This document shows positions 1 to 5,653 of a stretch of 19,705 nt of DNA, in pieces. This stretch comes from Phycisphaerales bacterium UBA2218 (GTDB taxonomy: Bacteria; Planctomycetota; Phycisphaerae; Sedimentisphaerales; Anaerobacaceae): positions 1 through 19,705 of the forward strand of contig DCUI01000282.1 of the NCBI GenBank assembly GCA_002327785.1, read 5' to 3'. The notes beneath the pieces were generated by a model. That model did not search any database. It was not told where the DNA came from and saw only the letters and a list, made by a program, of their open reading frames with translations. Positions within the stretch are counted from its first letter, which is position 1, and every line of letters begins with the position of its first letter. The position numbers and the translations under genes are program-made.

Positions 1-13
1 AGCCTATCTCGCG

Positions 14-31
14 CTGTGGTACTAACCACAG
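14..31. repeat. Short perfect hairpin at the left edge
   Basis: CTGTGGT (14-20) and ACCACAG (25-31) are perfect inverted repeats around a 4-base loop. The hairpin lies about 110 bases upstream of the excisionase-like gene. No T-tract follows, so it is not a standard terminator. Role unknown: it could be an RNA structure or a protein-binding site of the mobile element. Confidence 0.4.
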
Positions 32-64
32 CCTCCAATCGACCCGGCGGCCATCCGTTGGGCG

Positions 65-94
65 GGGGCCGGCCGGTGTGTGCTGGCCGGCCCC
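65..94. repeat. Very GC-rich 10-bp hairpin upstream of the excisionase-like gene
   Basis: GGGGCCGGCC (65-74) pairs perfectly with GGCCGGCCCC (85-94) around a 10-base loop, and the stem can extend inwards with G-T and G-C pairs. No run of T follows on either side, so a rho-independent terminator is not convincing. It sits 44 bases upstream of the ATG of the next gene, so it lies in or near that gene's leader and might affect its expression. Confidence 0.5.
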
Positions 95-137
95 GACGAC
101 GGAGCGGAAATCAAACACGAGACAAGGTGAGTACGAT

Positions 138-356
138 ATGTTCGACTTGATGACGGAGTTACCCCAGGGAACGGCAACCACGCCCCTGTTGATGACGACC
201 AAACAGGCGGCGAAAGCCTTGACAATTTCCGAGCGGACCCTTTACAGTCTGACCAAGAGCGGCGCGATTCCGGCCGTTCGGCTGGGCCCGCGTGGCGTGC
301 GGTACGATCCGCAAGACCTGCGTTCCTGGATTGACGCCGCGAAGAATCGCGGGTAG
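138..356 (+). CDS. Excisionase-like helix-turn-helix DNA-binding protein
   Basis: This encodes a 72-residue protein. Residues from about 19 onward read as an HTH_17 / excisionase-family winged helix: a TTKQAAKAL helix, the ISERTLYSL turn and recognition helix, then the GAIPAVRLGPRGVRYD wing and a closing helix starting DLRSWI. Such proteins bind DNA and, beside an integrase, commonly act as recombination directionality factors favouring excision. The reading frame is open to an ATG at 78, but the ATG at 138 is preferred because AAGGTGA (124-130) lies 7 bases before it. It precedes a small hypothetical gene and the recombinase on the same strand, consistent with an element-borne xis-int module. 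It could instead be a transcriptional regulator of the element; the sequence alone does not decide. Confidence 0.8.
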   Translation: MFDLMTELPQGTATTPLLMTTKQAAKALTISERTLYSLTKSGAIPAVRLGPRGVRYDPQDLRSWIDAAKNRG

Positions 357-521
357 AATCCCGATTTGGCGCGAGCTTTTCGTTGGCTCGTGCGTCTGTA
401 CCTATGTGGAAACGTCCAAGTCCATCCCGTTATTTTCAATCCTCCGGCCGGGGCGGCGAAAGCCAAGGCATGGACGTGCCTCACACCCCCGGCCACTTTT
501 CTTTTCTCATGGAGGTTCATC

Positions 522-704
522 ATGGAACAAGTCGTCATTACCCTCGACACGGGCAACCCCGCATTCGATGAGCAGCCGGCGACCGAGCTGGCGAGAATCC
601 TGCGCGAGCTGGCCGACAACATCGAGTCCGATGGCCAGTGTGACCGGACCCTCCGGGATATCAATGGGAACATCGTGGGGAACGTCCGAGCCGAGAAGGG
701 GTGA
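522..704 (+). CDS. Small hypothetical protein upstream of the integrase
   Basis: This encodes a 60-residue acidic soluble protein with no signal peptide or membrane helix. The middle (about residues 16-35, ATELARILRELADNI) should form an amphipathic helix, followed by a short DINGNIVGNV strand-turn. The ATG at 522 is chosen over the upstream ATG at 366 because GGAGG (511-515) is well placed before it and the stretch before it reads as low-quality coding sequence. Its stop is 3 bases before the integrase start, so the two are almost certainly co-transcribed. I do not recognise a named family. Similar short proteins seem familiar next to planctomycete integrases, but that is recollection, not a search result. 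Function unknown. Confidence 0.7.
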   Translation: MEQVVITLDTGNPAFDEQPATELARILRELADNIESDGQCDRTLRDINGNIVGNVRAEKG

Positions 705-707
705 ATC

Positions 708-2090
708 ATGGCATCCATCGTCCAAGATCCAAATGCGCGTAAGAGGATCGTTTTCACGGACGCCGACGGCCGTCGCCGGGCGGTCCGCCTGGGCAAGTGT
801 CCGCTGAAGCTGGCGGCTCTGGTCCGGGACAAGGTTGAAGCCTTGGCGGCCGCCAAGCTCGCACGCGCCACGGTCGATGCCGAAGTGTCTTCCTGGGTAG
901 GCCAGATCGGCGACGGCCTGCACGCCAAGCTGGCGGCCGTCGGGCTTGTAGAACCCCGAGTTGCTCAGGCCCCCGAGCCCGAGTCGGCCGCCGAGCCGGC
1001 AGTGTGCATCGGCGCTTTCCTTGATGGGTATTTGCGCGATCGCGACGACCTGAAGCCGAACAGCCAACTTGTCTATGGTCACACCCGCCGGACGCTGATT
1101 GCATTCTTCGGCCGGGAAAAACCCCTGAAGGATGTCACGCAGTACGACGCCGAGCAGTGGCAGCGGCACTTGATACGCGAAGGACTCAGCAAGGCGACCG
1201 TCCGCAAGCGGACGGCGAACGCGAAGGTGTTCTTTCGCGTGGCGGTCAAACAGAAGATCATCACCGCGAATCCCTTCCAGGAGTTGAAATCGACTTCGGT
1301 AGGCAATGATGACCGGCTGTACTTCCTGACCCGGCAGGACGCCGAGAAGGTCCTGGACGTTTGCCCAGATACCCAGTGGCGGTTGATCTTCGCCCTATGC
1401 CGCTACGGGGGTCTGCGATGTCCCTCTGAGGTCCTGGCCTTGCGATGGCAGGACGTGAACTGGCAACAAGGGCGGATTCTCATTCACAGCCCCAAGACCG
1501 AGCACCATGAAGGGCACGAGACCCGGCTGATTCCGATGTTCCCTGAGCTTCGGCCGCACCTGCTGGCGGCTTTCGAGGAAGCCGAGCCGGGCAGCGAGTA
1601 CGCTGTCACCCGCTACCGCAAGGCAAACCAGAACCTACGCACTACGTTCGAGAAGATCATCAAGCGAGCGGGCCTACAGCCTTGGCCTCGCCTGTTTCAG
1701 AACCTTCGGTCAACGCGCGAGACGGAGCTTGCCGAGAGCTACCCCTTGCACGTCGTAACGGCCTGGATCGGCAACAGCAAAGCGATAGCCGCCAAGCACT
1801 ACTTGCAGGTCCGCGATGAGGACTTTGAGCGGGCGTCCAAGACCCCCTCTGAGGCGGCGCAAAAAGCGGCGCGCTTTCCGGCGCGCCTTGGAGCGGAATC
1901 GGGACGCAAGGACCCGCAAACTACCCAAGGGGCAAACCAGTCAATCGCGGTTTTTCCGGTCAAAACTGCGGATTGCGGATTGTTGCAAGTCCTTGCGAGA
2001 CAAGCACTTGGAGACGAAGGGAATCGAACCCTCATTCCGGCGATGCGACCGCCGTGTGCTCCCGTTACACCACGTCCCCAGGGATCGTAG
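708..2090 (+). CDS. Tyrosine recombinase / phage-type integrase
   Basis: A 460-residue site-specific recombinase. An N-terminal SAM-like core-binding domain lies at about residues 98-185 and the catalytic domain at about 205-375. Visible catalytic residues are Arg237 (GGLRCPSE), a probable beta-hairpin Lys263 (HSPKTEHH), Arg334 (QNLRST), Trp353 (WIGNS) and the nucleophile Tyr365 (AKHYLQV). In the H-x-x-R position Gln331 replaces the usual His, as I recall for planctomycete relatives. The enzyme should cut and rejoin DNA at att sites through a 3'-phosphotyrosine link, with the small upstream HTH protein as likely partner. The tail after about residue 380 is low-complexity. From about residue 434 it reads antisense through the whole tRNA-Ala gene and stops at 2088-2090, just beyond the tRNA 5' end. 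The element therefore probably lies to the left and uses the tRNA 3' end as attachment site. Confidence 0.93.
   Translation: MASIVQDPNARKRIVFTDADGRRRAVRLGKCPLKLAALVRDKVEALAAAKLARATVDAEVSSWVGQIGDGLHAKLAAVGLVEPRVAQAPEPESAAEPAVCIGAFLDGYLRDRDDLKPNSQLVYGHTRRTLIAFFGREKPLKDVTQYDAEQWQRHLIREGLSKATVRKRTANAKVFFRVAVKQKIITANPFQELKSTSVGNDDRLYFLTRQDAEKVLDVCPDTQWRLIFALCRYGGLRCPSEVLALRWQDVNWQQGRILIHSPKTEHHEGHETRLIPMFPELRPHLLAAFEEAEPGSEYAVTRYRKANQNLRTTFEKIIKRAGLQPWPRLFQNLRSTRETELAESYPLHVVTAWIGNSKAIAAKHYLQVRDEDFERASKTPSEAAQKAARFPARLGAESGRKDPQTTQGANQSIAVFPVKTADCGLLQVLARQALGDEGNRTLIPAMRPPCAPVTPRPQGS
1986..2010. repeat. Imperfect inverted repeat at the tRNA-Ala 3' end, candidate att-associated site
   Basis: CAAGTCCTTG (1986-1995) and CAAGCACTTG (2001-2010) are inverted repeats matching at 9 of 10 positions around a 5-base spacer. 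The right arm overlaps the last two bases of the tRNA-Ala gene. Tyrosine recombinase core sites are typically short imperfect inverted repeats around a crossover region, and many elements use tRNA 3' ends. This is therefore a candidate recombinase site, or a structure ending the tRNA transcript. Which it is cannot be told here. Confidence 0.35.
2009..2079 (-). tRNA. tRNA-Ala (anticodon CGC)
   Basis: The minus strand folds into a complete 71-base cloverleaf: a 7-bp acceptor stem GGGGACG/CGTCTCC, T at position 8, a GTGT/GCAC D stem, a perfect 5-bp anticodon stem CGGCG/CGCCG, a 4-base variable loop and a T arm with loop TTCGATT. The anticodon loop GTCGCAT gives CGC, reading GCG (Ala). The acceptor has a G3-U70 pair, the main alanine identity element, and A73. 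CCA is not encoded. G at position 32 is unusual. The gene lies wholly inside the 3' end of the integrase reading frame on the other strand, so it is probably the element's integration target. A matching promoter lies just upstream. Confidence 0.85.
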
Positions 2091-2095
2091 CCGAT

Positions 2096-2123
2096 ATTGT
2101 AGAGTGTATCGGCGGAAAGTCAA
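2096..2123 (-). promoter_or_regulatory. Promoter for tRNA-Ala
   Basis: On the minus strand, TTGACT (2118-2123) and TACAAT (2096-2101) are separated by 16 bases. Each is one mismatch from the sigma70-type consensus. Transcription would start near 2089, about 10 bases before the tRNA. The promoter lies outside the integrase frame, on the chromosomal side, so the tRNA stays expressed with the element integrated. Confidence 0.7.
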
Positions 2124-2162
2124 GAATTATTTAACTGCTTTTCGCCGGGACACTTAGGGGCG

Positions 2163-2675
2163 TCAGAAGTTCCATTTCTCGAAGCAGGCGACGTGGTCGA
2201 GGGCGTCCCGGCGGTGCTCTTTGGGGGTGTCGGCGGGGTAGCCGAGGGCGAGCAGCTCGATGATCGTCACGTTTTCCGGGATGCCGACGATGGGGCGGAC
2301 CTTGTCCGGGTAGAACGAGCCGATCCAGCAGGTGGCGAGACCCAGCTCCGTCGCCTGGAGGCAGATATGCTCGAGTGCGATGGCGACGTCGATGGGGCCG
2401 ACCGTCTGGCCGCAACGCATGACGTGGTCGCTGACCGTGCAGGCGACGATGATGGCCCCGGCGTTCTCCAAGAACGTTTGGTTGTTGGCCGCTGCGGCGA
2501 GCTTCTTCTTGGTTTGCTTATCGGTCGCGACGACGAACCGCCAGTCCTGGAGGTTCTTGGCGGACGGGGCCTGCCTCGCCGCCTCAAGCACCGCGAGCAA
2601 CTTGTCGGGCTCCACGGGTCTGTCCTGATAGTGGCGGCACGAGTATCGGGTGCGGATCGCCTGTGCGACGTCCAT
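2163..2675 (-). CDS. Nitroreductase-family FMN-dependent oxidoreductase
   Basis: This encodes a 170-residue protein of the nitroreductase fold, enzymes that hold FMN at a dimer interface and use NAD(P)H to reduce nitro compounds, quinones or other acceptors. The N-terminal RTRYSCRHY segment (about residues 8-16) matches the R-S-x-R phosphate-binding motif of the family. APSAKNLQDW (about 36-45) and GLATCWIGSF (about 121-130) are further FMN-site motifs. The length fits small single-domain members. The frame is open to 2762, but the ATG at 2675 is preferred: AAAGGA lies 7 bases before it and the family's conserved start follows at once. It is a single gene between two tRNAs, apparently read from its own promoter. 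The substrate cannot be inferred. Confidence 0.9.
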   Translation of the reverse strand: MDVAQAIRTRYSCRHYQDRPVEPDKLLAVLEAARQAPSAKNLQDWRFVVATDKQTKKKLAAAANNQTFLENAGAIIVACTVSDHVMRCGQTVGPIDVAIALEHICLQATELGLATCWIGSFYPDKVRPIVGIPENVTIIELLALGYPADTPKEHRRDALDHVACFEKWNF

Positions 2676-2733
2676 GTGATTATCCTTTGAAACAACCTGA
2701 CCACGGCAATTCTGTTCACATACGGCTCGCGAG

Positions 2734-2762
2734 AATATATGAGACCCGGTGTATTGACGCAA
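2734..2762 (-). promoter_or_regulatory. Candidate promoter for the nitroreductase gene
   Basis: On the minus strand, TTGCGT (2757-2762) and TATATT (2734-2739) are separated by 17 bases. The -10 box is one mismatch from consensus and the -35 is weak. The start would be near 2727, leaving a leader of about 50 bases. The -35 box overlaps that of the opposing tRNA-Val promoter (2754-2759). A CTCGCGAG palindrome (2726-2733) sits at the predicted start. Confidence 0.4.
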
Positions 2763-2782
2763 GCCTGAATGGCCGATATTCT
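2754..2782 (+). promoter_or_regulatory. Promoter for tRNA-Val
   Basis: TTGACG (2754-2759) and TATTCT (2777-2782) are separated by 17 bases, placing the start near 2789, 7 bases before the tRNA. The -35 has five of six consensus bases and the -10 four of six. Confidence 0.6.
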
Positions 2783-2795
2783 TGGAATGTCGGTC

Positions 2796-2869
2796 GGGCG
2801 GTTAGCTCAGTTGGCCAGAGCGTCTGCCTTACACGCAGAATGTCGCAGGTTCAAATCCTGCACCGCCCA
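2796..2869 (+). tRNA. tRNA-Val (anticodon TAC)
   Basis: A complete 74-base cloverleaf. The acceptor stem GGGCGGT/ACCGCCC is perfect, TA occupies positions 8-9, the D stem is GCTC/GAGC, the anticodon stem TCTGC/GCAGA has loop CTTACAC, and the T arm GCAGG/CCTGC has loop TTCAAAT. The discriminator is A73. Anticodon TAC reads GTA (Val). CCA is not encoded. The gene starts about 107 bases before the GH62-type gene on the same strand; nothing links the two functionally. Confidence 0.95.
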
Positions 2870-2975
2870 GTCATTCAAGACTGGAAAGTGTATGAATATG
2901 TCAAGAAACGGCCGCCGAAACCCTCGATGAGATGTCCTGACAATCCGGTGTGCCGCTGAGGGAAAAAGGCCATGC

Positions 2976-4037
2976 GTGAGACTGGAGATGGGATACTGTC
3001 GTTCATTGAATGGAAAGGGCGTGCCCCTGAGGAGTATCGGCTTGATCGTGACGGCCGGCCTGATGGCGATTGGGGCGGGCGGCGGCTTGGCCGGTGCGGG
3101 CGGGGAGTTCCGCTGGCGCTACGGTCCGGCGGTGCTGGAAGGGCGGGGCGTGGAGGGGGTGGAGTTCATCTCGGTGAAGGACCCGTCGATTGTGCGGTAC
3201 GGCGATAGGTGGCACCTGTTCTGCACCGTCCGGGGGCCGACGCGGTCACACGCGATCGTCTACCTGAGCTTTGGCGACTTCGGAGAGGCCAACCAGGCCG
3301 AGCGGCATATTCTTTCGTGCCATCCGGGTTACTTCTGTGCTCCGCAGGTGTTCTACTTCACGCCGGGCAAGAAGTGGTATCTGGTCTGCCAGGCGGCGGA
3401 CGAAGCGTGGGGTGAGCCGGCGTATCGACCAGCGTTCTCGACCACGACGGATATCGGCAACCCGAACTCGTGGGCGAGACTTCAGCCCATGTTCGACGGG
3501 CAGCCGGAGGGCGTGCAGGCGTGGTTGGATTTCTGGGTGATCTGCGACGAGGCGAAAGCGCACCTGTTCTTCACTTCGCTCGACGGCAAGATGTGGCGGG
3601 CGGAGACTCCGCTGGCCGAGTTCCCCAAGGGCTGGTCTACGCCGCGGATCTGCCTCACGGCCGATATCTTTGAAGCCAGCCACACGTATCGTCTCAAGGG
3701 ACAGGACAAGTACTTGACGCTCGTCGAGGCCCAGAACGGCCACGGCTGGCGGTACTACAAAGCCTACGTTGCCGACCGACTCGACGGCGCCTGGCAGCCG
3801 CTGGCGGCGGAGAAGGACAATGCCTTCGCCTCCATGCTGAACGTGACGCCCAGGGCGAACCGTTGGACCGACGTGGTCAGCCACATCGAGCTCCTGCGGA
3901 GCGGCTGCGATGAACGGCTCGAAGCCGACTCGGCGAACCTGCGTTTCGTCTTCCAGGGTGTCTTGGACAAGGACCGCCAGGGCAAAGCCTACGGCGAAAT
4001 TCCGTGGAAGCTCGGTGTCATGGAACCGTCGAACTGA
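2976..4037 (+). CDS. GH62-type alpha-L-arabinofuranosidase, secreted
   Basis: This encodes 353 residues from a GTG start: a positively charged leader and hydrophobic segment (about residues 18-42), likely a signal peptide, then a single catalytic domain. Three motifs match GH62: VKDPS with Asp69 (probable base), LDFWVIC with Asp185 (pKa modulator) and IFEASHTY with Glu233 (probable acid). APQVFYFTPGKKWYLV and LFFTSLDGKMWRA also follow the family's five-bladed propeller. GH62 enzymes are inverting and remove alpha-L-arabinofuranosyl side chains from arabinoxylan and arabinan. GTG 2976 is preferred because AAGG (2966-2969) lies 6 bases before it; ATG 2988 or an internal GTG closer to the hydrophobic segment is also possible. 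ATG 2972 opens another frame that closes at 3208. This is the first gene of the plus-strand run. Confidence 0.85.
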   Translation: MRLEMGYCRSLNGKGVPLRSIGLIVTAGLMAIGAGGGLAGAGGEFRWRYGPAVLEGRGVEGVEFISVKDPSIVRYGDRWHLFCTVRGPTRSHAIVYLSFGDFGEANQAERHILSCHPGYFCAPQVFYFTPGKKWYLVCQAADEAWGEPAYRPAFSTTTDIGNPNSWARLQPMFDGQPEGVQAWLDFWVICDEAKAHLFFTSLDGKMWRAETPLAEFPKGWSTPRICLTADIFEASHTYRLKGQDKYLTLVEAQNGHGWRYYKAYVADRLDGAWQPLAAEKDNAFASMLNVTPRANRWTDVVSHIELLRSGCDERLEADSANLRFVFQGVLDKDRQGKAYGEIPWKLGVMEPSN

Positions 4038-4141
4038 TTGTGCGGATTCGCAGGAATGGAGAGGAGAGACGATGTGGCGGCCATGTACTCGTCGAACCCT
4101 CGCTATGTAACGGAGAAACGCAATGTTCTGTGGAGCCTCTG

Positions 4142-4532
4142 ATGGACGTACTGATTCGAGAGGCACGGCCTGACGGCGCCGAGGGGGTGGTCCGGGTTCT
4201 GAACCCGATCATCAAGGCGGGCAAGTACACGATCCTGGATACGCCGCTGACCGCGGAGGCCGAAAGACGGTTCATCGCGGAGTTTCCAGAGCGAGGTGTC
4301 TTTCGCGTCGCGGAGATGCCGCACGAACGGCGGATCGTCGGGCTTCAGACGTTGGAGCCCTTCGCGACGTACACTCATGCGTGCCGACAACGCTGCGGCC
4401 CTGGCAGCTTATCTGAAGCAGGGCTTCCGCATTGTCGGGACGGCCTTTCGACACGCCAAAATCAACGGTCATTATGTAGATGAGATACTCATCGAGAAGC
4501 TGCTTGAGACCAGGAGTGAGCATGGTGAGTGA
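4142..4532 (+). pseudogene. Broken GNAT acetyltransferase with internal deletion and frame change
   Basis: From ATG 4142 (GGAG 6 bases upstream) the frame reads as the N-terminal half of a GNAT N-acetyltransferase up to LEPFATYTHA near 4380. It then continues as unrelated sequence to a stop at 4481-4483. The +1 frame from about 4377 reads as a typical GNAT C-terminus (RADNAAALAAYLKQGFRIVG, then a segment ending in EKLL) and stops at 4532. Between the halves the family normally has about 35-45 residues carrying the R/Q-x-x-G-x-G/A acetyl-CoA loop; no trace of it remains. The gene has therefore lost its cofactor site and its frame, and should be inactive. The 3' end overlaps the next gene by 11 bases. 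A sequencing or assembly error could explain a frameshift but not the missing segment. Confidence 0.75.
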
Positions 4533-5097
4533 AGGAGCCCCAAAGTCATTTGAGAGCAGAGACGCGTGGCGGGCCTGGTTGGCCAAGAACCACGGCTCGG
4601 CGAAGGAACTCTGGCTCGTCTTTCATAAGAAGCACACCGGCAAAGCTGGTTTGGCCTACGATGAGGCGGTCGAAGAAGCGTTGTGTTTTGGGTGGATCGA
4701 CGGCATCCTCAAACGCATCCACGACGAGAAACACATGACTCGCTTCTGCCCCCGCAGGGCCAACAGCATCTGGTCCGAGCGGAACAAGGATCGAGTGCGC
4801 CGGATGATCGGCGCGGGGCGGATGACCGAGGCGGGCCTGGCGAAGGTGCGAGAGGCCAAGAAGAACGGCCAGTGGGACAAGGCCGCCCAGAGGGAGGATA
4901 CCAGCATCGTGCCGGCCGAACTGGCGGGGGCGCTTGCGAAGGACGAGCGGGCCCGGCTGAACTTCGAGAAGCTGGCTCCCTCGTATCGCAGGCAGTTCAT
5001 CTACTGGGTCGGTGCGGCCAAGCGCCAGGAGACTCGCCGCAAGCGGGTCGCCGAGGCGGTCAGGATGATCCGCGAGAACAAGAGACTGGGGATGTGA
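4522..5097 (+). CDS. YdeI/OmpD-associated family protein
   Basis: This encodes a 191-residue soluble protein resembling the YdeI/OmpD-associated (OmdA) family. The N-terminal part has the typical AWLAKNHGSAKELWLVFHKK stretch and EALCFGWIDGILKRI. The C-terminal part (from about residue 130) has the helical LNFEKLAPSYRRQFIYWVGA segment followed by a basic tail. Members are linked in the literature to resistance to cationic peptides, but the biochemical role is not settled. There is no signal peptide. The ATG at 4522 is chosen because AGGAG (4512-4516) is 5 bases before it; it overlaps the broken GNAT frame by 11 bases. The next gene follows 15 bases after its stop, so it belongs to the plus-strand operon. 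Confidence 0.85.
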   Translation: MVSEGAPKSFESRDAWRAWLAKNHGSAKELWLVFHKKHTGKAGLAYDEAVEEALCFGWIDGILKRIHDEKHMTRFCPRRANSIWSERNKDRVRRMIGAGRMTEAGLAKVREAKKNGQWDKAAQREDTSIVPAELAGALAKDERARLNFEKLAPSYRRQFIYWVGAAKRQETRRKRVAEAVRMIRENKRLGM

Positions 5098-5112
5098 TAG
5101 CGAGTTGTCTGT

Positions 5113-5637
5113 ATGAGGATTGAATTCGGCGAATACATGATCCGGGATTGGGCCGGCGACGACGGCGGTTCGATTGCCCGTTATGCGAACAACCGCAAGA
5201 TTGCGATGTGGCTGCGGGATCGGTTCCCGTCTCCCTACACCGCTTCGGATGCGAAGGTGTTTCTTGCGAGAGTAGCCCAGCAGAATCCGCGAACGGTTTT
5301 CGCCATCGCGACGCAACACGAGGCCATCGGCGGTATCGGACTGGAGTTCGGTGACGACGTGCATCGGTTCACAGCGGAACTGGGCTATTGGCTGGGCGAG
5401 CCCTTCTGGGGCCGGGGGATCATGACCGACGCGGTTCGACTGTTCACGGAATGGGCGTTTGCGCACCTGGAGGTGTACCGCATCCATGCAGCGGTCTTCG
5501 CAGGGAGCGATGCGTCGGTCCGTGTCATGGAGAAGGCGGGCTTCGAGCGGGAAGGCCGCCTCCGCGCCAGCGTGTTCAAGAACGGCAGGATTCTCGATCA
5601 GGTTCTGTACGCGAAGGTCAGGGAGGGGATCGTGTGA
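5113..5637 (+). CDS. GNAT acetyltransferase, RimJ/RimL-like
   Basis: This encodes a 174-residue single-domain acetyltransferase. The IGGIGLEFGDDVHRFTAELGYWLG strands lead into PFWGRGIMTDAVRLF (about residues 97-111), the acetyl-CoA pyrophosphate-binding loop and helix of the RimJ/RimL subgroup. NDAS-like SDASVRVMEKAGFEREGRLR (about 136-155) is the usual final helix-strand. Such enzymes transfer acetyl from acetyl-CoA to a protein N-terminus or a small amine; the substrate is unknown. It is an intact GNAT two genes downstream of the broken one, but the two look like different GNAT subfamilies. No strong ribosome-binding site precedes ATG 5113, so translation may be coupled to the upstream gene, which ends 15 bases earlier. 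Confidence 0.9.
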   Translation: MRIEFGEYMIRDWAGDDGGSIARYANNRKIAMWLRDRFPSPYTASDAKVFLARVAQQNPRTVFAIATQHEAIGGIGLEFGDDVHRFTAELGYWLGEPFWGRGIMTDAVRLFTEWAFAHLEVYRIHAAVFAGSDASVRVMEKAGFEREGRLRASVFKNGRILDQVLYAKVREGIV

Positions 5638-5653
5638 GAAAGGAGATTGGAAC

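Noticed and set aside
65..94. Rho-independent terminator
   Set aside because: The hairpin is strong, but no run of T follows on either strand.
242..928. 228-codon open frame on the minus strand
   Set aside because: It overlaps three plus-strand genes that have sensible starts and domains, and it shows no recognisable features.
1..2090. Insertion sequence or transposon
   Set aside because: No DDE transposase and no terminal inverted repeats with target duplication were seen; the only mobility gene is the tyrosine recombinase.
2972..3208. 78-codon frame starting at ATG 2972
   Set aside because: It overlaps the GH62-type gene in another frame, its ribosome-binding site is too close, and its sequence is low-complexity Gly/Arg from GC-rich DNA.
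3246..4166. 306-codon open frame on the minus strand
   Set aside because: It is antisense to the GH62-type gene, has no recognisable domains and no good start.
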